A stretch of DNA of 64,000 bases. Origin: Thereva unica. Taxonomy: Eukaryota; Arthropoda; Insecta; Diptera; Therevidae. Every line of letters begins with the position of its first letter. The stretch's first letter is position 1. This document shows, one piece after another, positions 26,405-36,106 of this stretch. The notes below the pieces were generated by a model. The model saw nothing but the letters and a program-made list of their open reading frames with translations, was not told the origin of the DNA and searched no databases. The translations under genes and the position numbers were made by a program. The stretch is from the NCBI GenBank assembly GCA_949987705.1, contig CATLJY010000033.1:1-64000 (forward strand), given 5' to 3'.

Positions 26405-27985
26405 CACTCCGCGACAAAAGTTTGACCTCAGGTAGAAAAATAGGAAGCAAGTAAGGTGGGGTGTACTGACCGCAATGTAATTATTTTTTATAGAATTCCG
26501 GGTTGATTTTATGAGATACTCATGATTTGGTGACCTACTTTTATTAATTGTTCTAAGAAATAATGAAAATTTTGTAAGAAATGGGATAAAACGCCACGAC
26601 AAAAGTTTGACCTCACCAGTTTTAAAACACTTGTGTTAAGACTAAGAGCGAGCGGTTGTTAGTGAAGTTGTAAATTAAACTTTTTTAGTAATTTTTTTAA
26701 ATAAATCGGTACAAATATGGGCTTGGGAAAGCGCTTATCACGTGAAGAAATCGAGCGAATCAAAACGTTGAAAGAAGAAGGGTACTCTAACAGACAAATC
26801 GCAATTAGATTGGGTAGAGCCCCCCAAGTCATCAATAACTTGCGTAAGGACATCGAAAATTACGGTAGGAAGCCGATACCAGGGAGACCAAGGGCCACAA
26901 CAGAGAGGGAAAGGAGTAGGATCCTGTGAATAGCGTCAAATTCATCCATGACTGCCAGGGAAATTGGAGCTGAAGTCGGAGTAAATGCAAGTTTACGCAC
27001 TGTGCAGAGGATTTTGAAGCGCTCACCAGCTCTACAACGTCGCCGACTCAAGAAAAAGCCGCTATTATTACCTAGACACAAGGAACAACGCTTGGAATTC
27101 GCTCGCGCTCACATGGCCTGGAAAGACGAGTGGAACCAAGTTATCTTTTCAGACGAAAAACGGTTCTGTCTTGATGGACCGGACGGATACGCATATTATT
27201 TCCATGATTTACGGAAGGAAGAGAGGTTTTTGACTCGACATCACCGCCGGGAAGGAGGAATAATGATATTGGGAGCCATTTCAGTTATAGGACCAGTGGA
27301 GCTCAAATTCATCGAGGGAACACAGACAGGAGTACGTTACCGGGACATGTTAGAAGAGGTTAAGCCGTTGGTGAAAGAAATAATGGAAGGTCAACCATGG
27401 ATTTTCCAACAAGGCCATGCAGCAGTTCACACCGCTAGGGTGGTTCGGGAGTGGTTTAGGGCCAATAACGTGGTGGAACTGGAGTGGCCATCGGTGTCTC
27501 CAGACCTAAACATTATAGCGAACCTATGGGGCTGGCTCACGAGGAGAGTCTACCGCTCTGGACAACAATATGGGACTATCACAGAACTGAAGACTGCAAT
27601 AAGTACAGCGTGGGCTGAAATTCCACTAGATTTATTACAAAACTTGTACAGTAGTATAGAAAATATAATTTATGAAGTAATATTAAACCGGGGAGGCCAT
27701 ACCAAATATTAATAAATGGAATTTAAAGTTAAAATTATTCTTTCTTTTATTTTTCTTATCTTCCCTTGCTTAATTTTCAAAATAGTTCCCAAAATTGAAG
27801 GTGAGGTCAAACTTTTGTCGCGGGTTTTTATCCCATTTCTTACAAAATTTTCAGTATTCCTTAGAACAATTAATAATAGTAGGTCACCAAATCATGAGTA
27901 TCTCATAAAATCAACCCGGAATTCTATAAAAATAATTACATTGCGGTCAGTACACCCCACCTTACTTGCTTCCTATTTTTCTACC
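26405..27985 (+). mobile_element. Tc1-like transposon with long IR/DR ends, right tip missing
   Basis: Inverted arms at 26431-26616 and 27801-27985 (about 185 bp, nearly identical). Inside each arm's inner edge lies CGACAAAAGTTTGACCTCA (26597-26615 and its complement at 27801). The left side has a second outer copy at 26412-26430, preceded by CACTCCG and a TA at 26403-26404. This is the two-site IR/DR layout known for many Tc1/mariner elements. The outer copy and tip are absent on the right, where sequence changes straight after CTACC at 27985. Confidence 0.9.
26717..27712 (+). pseudogene. Tc1-like transposase, inactivated
   Basis: Paired helix-turn-helix start (LSREEIERIKTLKEEGYS, RQIAIRLGRAP), a basic GRPR-like stretch, then the DDE core. 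An in-frame TGA at 26927-26929 splits the frame. It reads ILTGA, probably from CGA, as the same frame goes on with IASNSSMTAREIG. First catalytic Asp present in VIFSDEKRF. The second should be Asp in the QQDNAPCH-type motif but here is QQGHAAVHTA (Gly). The third should be Glu in IENLW but here is IIANLWGWL (Ala). The spacing between the second and third sites (34 residues) is that of DD34E enzymes. So two of three metal ligands are gone besides the stop. Confidence 0.9.
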
Positions 27986-27987
27986 AT

Positions 27988-28004
27988 TTAGGAAATAGTT
28001 AACA
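27988..28004. repeat. 17-bp motif flanking pogo element, left copy
   Basis: TTAGGAAATAGTTAACA recurs with one mismatch at 30124-30140, on the far side of the pogo element. It is not a TA-type target duplication. Origin unclear. Confidence 0.5.
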
Positions 28005-28024
28005 TTATAAATAGTAATAATAAA

Positions 28025-30098
28025 CTAGTAGAATTCGTTTATAGCGACCGTGAAGAAATCAGATCAACTACGACGTTATAACCGAATGTCGTTTTAAGCA
28101 AATGAAGAGAAAGGTAAATTATAAGCTCAACACACATTTATTTGAAGTAACGATATTGATTTATGAATACATATTTATCGAATTTTAAATACAAAAACTA
28201 AGCTTTAGGAAAATATTTAGTAATACTTGTTTGCTTGTTTTGTTTATTGTGAATATATATTATTTCCAATTCTTTTTCTATTTTTAACACAGAATCTTGA
28301 AGATGCTTTGAAGACTCATTAAATTGGACAAACTTTTTTAAAACATCCAGCGCATCTAATGCTTCTGCTATAGCAGGAGGCTGAAAATTCACACTGTCGT
28401 CATCTTCTTTTTCATCTTTATTTGAATTTGAACTTATTTGAGCAGTTTTCACTATTTCTTCTAAAGTAGGCTCTTCAGTTGTTATAAGATTGTCATCAAT
28501 AGCTACGAATTCTTCCCTGTTTTCTAAATTATTGGCAATGTCTTCAGTACCAAATTGTTTTACCCATTCTGAGAGCGGGATATCATCTTCTTCTTCAAAT
28601 CCTTCCGATACCGACAAATTTCTGCATTCTTCTGACGGCAGTAGTGCTGAATGTTTAAAGCAGTTAACAATTGTTTGAGAACTGACTCGATTCCAAGCTG
28701 TGGCTACCATTTCTATTCCTTCCAGCAAGGATATCTTACTTGTTTGATTTTTTTCTGCATTGCGGATAATTTTTAACATTATATTTCTTCGGTAATGGCA
28801 TTTAAGGCTTCTAATTACTCCCTGATCCATTGGTTGTATTATGCGGTAAAAAGGCTAATTTTAGTGAACGAAGATTATCGATATGGGGATGAGATGGACA
28901 GTTATCGACAAGAAGTAAGATTTTTTTATTTTTTTCTTAAGTTCCATATCCCACTTTTGCAGAAACCCCTGAAAAATTTCTGAGGTCATCCATGCTGTCT
29001 TCTTTCCTGCATAGTCAACAGGCAGAGACTTCACATTTTTTAAACATCTGGGTGATTTAGACTTTCCAATTACCAGCAAGTTTCTTTTTTCCGAACCATC
29101 CATATTAGCCGTCACCGCCACAGTTATTCTTTCTTTTGAAAGTTTGCCTCCGATACATTTTTCCCCTTTAAATTTTAAAGTTTTATCAGGTGTTAACTTA
29201 TAAAATAGCCCAGCTTCATCCATATTAAAAATTTCGTGGTCCTGGTACCCTTCTCGAAGTTTTGGCCACACTGATGCCAACCATTCATCACAAATTCCTT
29301 GCTCAACACATTTAGCTTCTCCGCAAATTTTTCCTAAAACAATATTGTGCCTTATCCGAAAACGATAAACCCAACTTTCGGTACAATGAAAATCTTTACC
29401 AAAAAGTTTCCCAATCTCGTTAGCTTTCAATTGTAGCATTGGTCCAGTTATTGCTACATTTTGACTTCTTTGATTTTTAAACCACTTCACTAACGCTTCT
29501 TCTATATCACAATATTGCGAAGAACGATTTTTTTTTCGTTTAAGACCATCCACTCAAAACTTTTCTGAATCGTATTCCTGTTTTTCCATATTGTACTTAT
29601 TGTAGAATGTGAGACCCCAAATTCTTTAGCCAAAACTGAATTTGGAGCACCAGTTTCTAGTCTCCATATTATCCCTGCTTTTTCTTCAACAGTTTTTTCA
29701 CTGATGATACCCCGGCCATTATTATATAAAAAACAAAAAGGTTTTATGAAAATAATATTAAAAATTGAAAAATCACTTTTAGCACTTTCAACTAAAAATA
29801 CGTATGCACGCGCTCACAAAATTTATGCTTTTCAAAACTTGCTAGCCCGGACAAATATCAAAATAAATTCTGGTGATTCCCCGAAATTTAGAACCGCAAT
29901 AACGGTGTTATAACGAAATTTTTTACTTTCCATGACCCTCAAATACGTCGTTTTAAACGAATTCGTCGTAAAATCCAAAGACGTTATAAGCAAATATTTT
30001 TCTATTGAAATAGATTAAGAACCATTTTTTATTTCTCGATTTCGACGTTATAAACGAAATGTCGTTATAAAGGAGGTCGCTATAAATGAAAACTACTG
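28025..30098 (-). mobile_element. Tigger/pogo-like DNA transposon
   Basis: Ends are inverted repeats of about 24 bp: right end reads, from outside, CAGTAGTTTTCATTTATAGC; the left end differs by a few bases plus one insertion (CTAGTAGAATTCGTTTATAG). The right end is followed by TA at 30099-30100. Subterminal copies of GACGTTATAA and TGTCGTTATAA occur near both ends (28070-28100, 29960-30070), as expected of transposase-binding arrays. Internal minus-strand coding sequence matches Tigger transposases. Confidence 0.85.
28198..29705 (-). pseudogene. Tigger/pogo transposase (CENP-B type), frameshifted
   Basis: N-terminal helix-turn-helix (AKEFGVSHSTISTIW) at about 29560-29690 is in one frame. Then a shift near 29555 leads to the CENP-B-like domain (ALVKWFKNQRSQ, KLFGKDFHCTESWVYRF). 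The DDE/D core follows: first Asp in FNMDEAGLFYKL, VTANMDGSEKRN. A lost A in an A-run near 28920 throws out the second Asp motif (LLLVDNCPSHPH, readable only in another frame). A deletion near 28832 removes part of the NTTSxLQP motif before MDQGVIRSLK. The C-terminus is acidic and ends ITKYFPKA. At least three lesions; not functional. Confidence 0.85.
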
Positions 30099-30129
30099 TA
30101 ATATGAATTTATATAATTGGAAATTAGGA

Positions 30130-30960
30130 AGTAGTTAACAGGCGGACTACCATTTCTTCACCACCACCTCGACAAAGGTATCAATTGAAAGGGAATCATA
30201 AGTAGAATATCATAAGCGATATAATATACTCAATATCTGGTTAGATCCATCGCAGTCATCTCAAGAGGGCGGATTACCATTTTCTTCACATCCCCTCGAC
30301 ATGGGTATCAAATAAAACGGTATGATAAGTAGAATACAATAAGCCATATAGTATACTCAATAAATAGTTAGATCCACCGAGGCCACCTCAAGAGGACGCA
30401 TTACCATTTTCTTCACAACCCCCTCCACATGGGTATCAAATGAAAGGGTATGATAAATAGAATACAATAAGCTATGTATTTATATCCATGGCGGCCGTCT
30501 CAAGAGGGCGGTCTACCATTTCTTCACCACCACCTCGACATAGGTATCAATTGAAAGGGTATCATAAGTAGAATACCATAAGCGATATAATATACTCAAT
30601 ATCTGGTTAGATCCATGGCGGTCATCTCAAGAGGGCGGATTACCATTTTCTGCACAACCCCCTCGACATGGGTACCAAATGAAAGGGAATGATAAGTAGA
30701 GCATAATAAGCGATATAGTATACTCAATATACCGTTAGATCCACGGCGGTCATCTCAAGAGGACGGATTACCATTTTCTTCACAACCCCTTCGACATGGG
30801 TATCAAATGAAAGGGAATGATAAGTAGACCACAATAAGCGATTTAGTATACTCAAAATATATTTAGATCCACGGCGGTTATCGCAAGAGGTCGGATACCC
30901 ATATTCTTTACATAGCCCATCGACATGGGCATCAAATGAAAGGGTATCATAACTAGAACA
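30130..30960 (-). repeat. Foldback left arm tandem repeats
   Basis: Seven units of 110-128 bases, best anchored on CTCGACATGGGTATCA (about 30170, 30297, 30424, 30533, 30661, 30788, 30909). Each unit has the CAAGAGGGCGG and CATAAGTAGAATA motifs. Two unit types (CACCACCACCTCGAC and CACAACCCCCTCGAC) occur, not strictly alternating here. Confidence 0.85.
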
Positions 30961-30961
30961 C

Positions 30962-31454
30962 ACTAGCATGTAATAATTAAACACGTGCATTTACGATCGA
31001 ATTCAAAGGAACACTCGAACAAGGTCATTAGATCAGCATGTTGGAACAAAAATCGAGCTGGTTATGGATCAATGATTCCGTAGTACAGAAAAAATCTTGG
31101 CCGAGAAACTCGAAAGGAGCTTATTATTTTATTTTACAAAGGCAATAATATTAATTTGAATTTCTGCATTTTGTTATTTTGTTATTACCTACTTATAAAA
31201 TAAATAAAAAATTAGAATTAACAATTAAATTCTTAATATTTCTTATTTTAGAATGTATTAAAACAAAAAAGAGTGATATCCCACCAAAAAAACATTAAAA
31301 ATGTGAATTAGAAGTTCGTGGGCGCGGAAATTATTTATTGGGACAGTTTAAAACACACTTATAACAAAAAGAAGTGTTATGGATTAGTGAAGAAGAATCG
31401 TTATTAGCATGAAATAATTAAACACGTGCATTTACGAACGAATTCAAAGGAATT
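30962..31454 (+). repeat. Foldback inner inverted repeat, left
   Basis: Pairs with 31610-32117. Begins and ends with the same 45-bp box containing AATTAAACACGTGCATTTAC (30975 and 31416), so the box occurs four times in the palindrome. The near identity of the two halves implies recent origin or gene conversion. Confidence 0.85.
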
Positions 31455-31609
31455 TTACAACAATGTAACAAATTTTATTAGAAATACTATAGACTGAGCC
31501 ACACTGAATTCAGCAAAGATTCATGCTAGGAATACAACGAACGCACCCGCCAACTTTTTCGCGGTTGATAATACTTTATTGAGTTTTAAATAAAAATTGG
31601 CAGTTGTGT

Positions 31610-32117
31610 AATTCCTTTGAATTCGTTCGTAAATGCAAGTGTTTAATTATTTCATGCTATTAACGATTCTTCTTCACTAATCCATATCACTTCTTTTTGT
31701 TATAAGTGTGTTTTAAACTGTCCCAATAAATATTTTCCGCGCCCACGAACTTCTAATTCACATTTTTAATGTTTTTTTGGTGCGATATCAGTCTTTTTTG
31801 TTTTAATACATTCTAAAATAAATAATCTTCTGTATAAATAAATATTAAGTATTTAATTGTTCATTATATTTTTTTATTTATTTTATAAGTAGGTAATAAC
31901 AAAATAACAAAACGCAGGAATTCAAATTAATATTATTGCCTTTGTAAAAAAAACATAAGCTCCTTTCGAGTTTTTCGGCCAAGATTTTTTCTGTACTATG
32001 GAATCATTGATCCATAACCAGCTCGATTTTTGTTTCAATATGGTGATCTAATGACCTTGTTCGAGTGTTCCTTTGAATTCGTTCGTAAATGCACGTGTTT
32101 AATTATTTCATGCTAGT
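31610..32117 (-). repeat. Foldback inner inverted repeat, right
   Basis: Reverse complement of 30962-31454 with a few substitutions and small indels (for example an insertion around 31825-31850). Carries the two mirror copies of the CACGTG-containing box, one with CTTG in place of the E-box core. Confidence 0.85.
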
Positions 32118-33715
32118 GTTATGATACCCTTTCATTTGACACCCATGTCGATGGGCTATGTAAAGAAAATGGGTATCCGCCGTCTTGAGACGGCCGCCAT
32201 GGATATGAAGACATAGCTTTTTGTATTCTACTTATCATACTCTTTCATTTGATACCTATGTCGATGGGGTTATGAAGAAAATGGTAATCCGCCCTCATGA
32301 GATGACCGCCATGGATCTAACCAAATACTGAGTATATTATATCGCTTATGGTATTCTACTTATGATACCCTTTCAATTGATACCTATGTTGAGGTGGTGG
32401 TGTAGAAATGGTAGTCCGCCCTCTTGAGACGGCCGCCATGGATATAAAGACATAGCTTATTGTATTCTACTTATCATACCCTTTCATTTGATATCCATGT
32501 CGTGGGGGTTGTGAAGAAAATGGCAATACGTCCTCTTGAGGTGGCTTCGGTGGATCTAACTATTTATTGAGTATACTATATTGCTTATTGTATTCTTCTT
32601 ATCATACCCTTTCTTTGGTACCCATGTCAAGGGGGTTGTGAAGAAAATGGTAATCCGCCCTCTTGAGATGACAGCCATGGATCTGACCAAATATTGAGTA
32701 TATTATATCGCTTATGGTATTCTACTTATGATACCCTTTCAATTGATACCTATATTGAGGTGGTGGTGAAGAAATGGTAGTCCACCCTCTTGAGACGGCC
32801 GCCATGGATATAAAGACATAGCTTATTGTATTCTACTTATCATACCCTTTCATTTGATACTCATGTCGAGGGGGTTATGAAGAAAATGGTAATCCGCCCT
32901 CATGACCGATGACCGCCATGGATCTAACCAAATATTGAGTATATTATATCGCTTATGGTATTCTACTTATGATACCCTTTCAATTGATGCCTATGTTGAG
33001 GTGGTGGTGAAGAAATGGTAGTCCGCCCTCTTGAGACGGCCGCCATGGATATGATACCCTTTCAATTGATGCCTATGTTTAGGTGGTGGTGAAGAAATGG
33101 TAGTCCGCCCTCTTGAGACGGCCGCCATGGATATAAAGACATAGCTTATTGTATTCTACTTATCATACTCTTTCATTTGATACCCATGTCGAGGGGGTTA
33201 TGAAGAAAATGGTAATCCGCCCTCATGAGATGACCGCCGTGGATCTAACCAAATATTGAGTATATTATATCGCTTATGGTATTCTACTTATGATACCCTT
33301 TCAATTGATACCTATGTCGAGGTGGTGGTGAAGAAATGGTAGTCCGCCCTCTTGAGACGGTCGCCATGGATATAAAGACATAGCTTATTGTATTCTACTT
33401 ATCGTACCCTTTCATTTGGTACCCATGTCAAGGGGGTTGTGAAGAAAATGGTAGTCCGCCCTTTTGAGATGACAGCCATGGATCTAACCAGATATTGAGT
33501 ATATTATATCGCTTATGGTATTCTACTTATGATACCCTTTCAATTGATACCTATGTCGAGGTGGTGGTGAAGAAATGGTAGTCCGCCCTCTTGAGACGGC
33601 CGCCATGGATTTAAAGACATAGCTTATTGTATTCTACTTAGCATACCCTTGCATTTGATACCCATGTCGAGGGGGTTATGAAAAAAATGGTAATCCGCCC
33701 TCTTGAGACGCGTAC
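32118..33715 (+). repeat. Foldback right arm tandem repeats
   Basis: About fourteen units of about 110-128 bases anchored on CATGTCGAGGGGGT or TATGTTGAGGTGGT. The two types alternate fairly regularly, giving a roughly 240-bp dimer. One unit (about 33050-33075) is shortened. The last unit stops after CTCTTGAGAC at 33712. Confidence 0.85.
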
Positions 33716-34427
33716 CATGCGTACACTTTTTGTTAATCATCGAAATGATAGGGAATGCTATTTGACATCAACAGTGCTGGATTTGACTAACTTGTAAGAA
33801 ATATGTCATATTTATCTTATATATTAATAGGCAAACAAAAAGTTTGTACACGCTAAGGCTTTTTTGTTCGTGGACCGATTTCGTTTAAATTTTCAGAAAA
33901 TGTTCTTTTTATGGCATAGTTTTGTAATAAGGAATTTCAACGAAATCGATTCACGAATAAAAAAGTTATAGCGATTTTAATTTTTCGGATTTTAAAAAGC
34001 CGTTGGAAAATTTGAATTTTTTGTGAGCATCTATGTAGAGCTGAGTAGCCTACGATTGACACAAATGCCGTTTCAGTGAAGCGAATGAGAAACAGAGAAA
34101 AACAAGCGTTTGTGTGGATTTTTGGCGGCATAACTGACATAAAAAAACTCGGTCACTTTGTGCGTGCATTATTTATACTCTTTTGTGTATAGTATTATTG
34201 AGTTGTATTGTGTAAGGCGCTGCCGTTCGTTTTTTGGCGAATGCCTTTAGAAATTGTAGTTGATTCATTTAAGTGTGTTTTGAATGTTATTCTGCGTAAT
34301 TTTTATTCGTTTTCGTATGGTTCTCGGAATCTGAGTTGTATTTTTGTCATTCCAAACAGTTAACTGCGAATTTTGAGTGCAATTTATCGGTGAGTACTTA
34401 CGTTTTTTTCCGCGTTTTCTTTTCGAA
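33716..34427. other. Helitron-like 5' non-coding region (tentative)
   Basis: AT-rich stretch without a supported gene between the foldback right end and the Helitron frame. A TCTTATATATTAATAGG at about 33815, preceded by A, resembles a Helitron 5' tip (A|TC...). This is only suggestive, because the matching CTRR-hairpin 3' end was not found. A possible splice donor (GTGAGT) lies at 34390. Confidence 0.35.
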
Positions 34428-34888
34428 ATGCCAAGACAACGACGGGGACGCTCGAATGTCGATTTTAGATCCCTTCGCGAAAATACTAGAAGCCGCGTTA
34501 GAAATTTACGTAGTGCTAATGAAATGAATGTTGAAAATAATGAATTGAATAGTGGTGTGAATGAAATGAATGTTGATGTTGTGGTTCTTTTAATATGAGT
34601 TGTCATTTTTGTCGTGCCAAACATTTTCTGACTGAAGTAACTTTACGTAATACTGAGGCATTTTCTTTGTGTTGTCATAAAGGCAAAGTTAATCTACCTC
34701 CACTTTCTCAAAATTACTTTTTCAATAATTTTTTTGAAGGTTTAACTTCAAATGAAAGTGGTAATAAAAATCGTTCTAAAATTTTTTTTGCAAATATTCG
34801 TTCGTATAATGCAGCCTTTGCAATGATTAGCTCTGAGTGTAATTTGTTAAATGACACTGTAAATGGCATTTATCATTTTACCACATAG
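34428..34888 (+). pseudogene. Helitron replicase N-terminal fragment
   Basis: Helitron Rep/helicase proteins are large (over 1,000 residues) and replicate the element by rolling circle. Only the N-terminal part is here. The frame opens with ATG at 34428 (basic MPRQRRGRSN, then SLRENTRSRVRNL), shifts near 34585, and continues with the zinc-finger part CHFCRAKHF, FSLCCHKGKVNLPPLS and FFANIRSYNAAFAMISSEC. The Rep (HUH) and helicase domains are missing: sequence loses similarity after GIYHFTT at 34888. Match is by motif memory of Helitron N-termini; 3' truncation is clear. Confidence 0.7.
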
Positions 34889-35697
34889 CCAAGCAAGACG
34901 TCATGGATGCGATTAAAATAATCCTGGGAAACTTTAGATGCTCTGGAGCGACAATGGAAATGTTTCATAGTAATTAAAAATTCGCCATTGCGAATAATTT
35001 TTTTTCTTTAAATAACAATATTTAAATTGAATTTAAATTCGAACAAATCGTGAATTTTATATATTTATTGTTTTTGTGACCGAATTTCGGTAACCGGCAT
35101 CCCAACTAGTAGAAATAAATTACGATTACGAACTCGGCATTCGGTATTACGAAATTTTACTGTACATTTGTACTGTGAACTACATGTTTTTTATAGTACC
35201 TAGCGCAATCTGATACCACAGTTGCGACTAACCACTTTAAATGAATAAATTTTGTTAATTATCTAATGCCATCTGGCACCAACAGTTCGAGTAAACACTT
35301 TTCGACTAACTAGTAGCACCATCTCATTTATTGAGCATTTGAAATAACTTAGAGCGCCATCTGACAGCATAATTTTGAGTACCCACTTTTTTAGACTGAA
35401 GGAGAAGAAAAAAGTTCGATTCGAAATGTAAAAAATGTAAAAATAAAGAAAACGGAGAATGATAGGAAAAAAAAACTCATGGAATAATAAATTATTTATA
35501 TTTTGGTTATCGGTTACAAATGAAAAATTACTTATATTGCTTATAAAAAGGTGATAAATCGCATAATTTTATAAAAAAAAACACCTTGTTTTCTATGTTT
35601 AGGCGTAAATAAGGCATTAGTTATTTGCCCTTACGAGCTCGGCAAACTACCGCTTGCCTTGCTAAAATAATTTCTTTTAGCTCCATACAGATTTAGA
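34889..35697. other. Non-coding, AT-rich, no gene seen
   Basis: No supported coding or RNA gene. Three loose copies of a GCGCCATCTGA-like motif, each followed by ...CGAGTAA/ACT-ACCACTTT, occur at about 35198, 35267 and 35350, hinting at a decayed repeat. Confidence 0.5.
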
Positions 35698-35980
35698 ACC
35701 TCAAACATATTCCTAACTCCATACAGATAGTCCTGAAAATTTTTGATTGTGAATTTGTAATAGCTATGAAAATATTTGTAAGATTTTAAACGAAAAACCG
35801 TGGGGCGCATGCCATATACAATAGTACGAGTGGAGAGTAGCTGGGTTGAGAAATCATTCGCATCAATAATTTATGCGCCCCAGGTTTTTTCGTTTAAAAT
35901 CTTGCAAATATTTTCATAGCTATAACAAATTCACAATCTCAAATTTTCAGGACTATCTGTATGGTGTTAGGAATATGTAT
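35698..35980. repeat. Hairpin MITE-like inverted repeat, about 280 bp
   Basis: Arms of about 110 bp at 35698-35820 and 35870-35980 are reverse complements (CCATACAGATAGTCCTGAAA against TTTCAGGACTATCTGTATGG; GTTTAAAATCTTGCAAATAT on the inner side). A short central loop separates them. No coding content. Its right arm touches the LINE 3' end. Family unknown. Confidence 0.75.
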
Positions 35981-36106
35981 TTATTTATTTGCCAAACAAG
36001 GCACTTAACAAAAACAGTTACAGATAAAAAAAATACATATTAACATTAACAAGGAACATTGCAGTATTTAATATTTAAATATTAAACTAAGATCTAGGTC
36101 TATATG

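Larger units (their letters stand above)
30130..33715. mobile_element. Foldback-like inverted structure, 3.6 kb
   Basis: Two arms of tandem repeats face each other: 30130-30960 (about 7 units) and 32118-33715 (about 14 units), reverse complements of each other. Between them lies a second, nearly perfect inverted repeat (30962-31454 and 31610-32117) around a 155-bp loop. So almost the whole segment can fold into one long hairpin. Foldback elements are defined by such repeat-filled inverted arms. No protein is encoded in it: the short frames inside are repeat shadows. Mobility and ends are inferred. Confidence 0.75.

Noticed and set aside
30724..30990. 88-codon minus-strand frame in foldback arm
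   Set aside because: Its sequence is a translation of the tandem units (repeated DTLSFDAHVDG / YHSLSFDTHVEG); no coding support.
34265..34624. 119-codon minus-strand frame rich in Thr and Phe
   Set aside because: Antisense to the Helitron frame, which has recognisable zinc-finger motifs.
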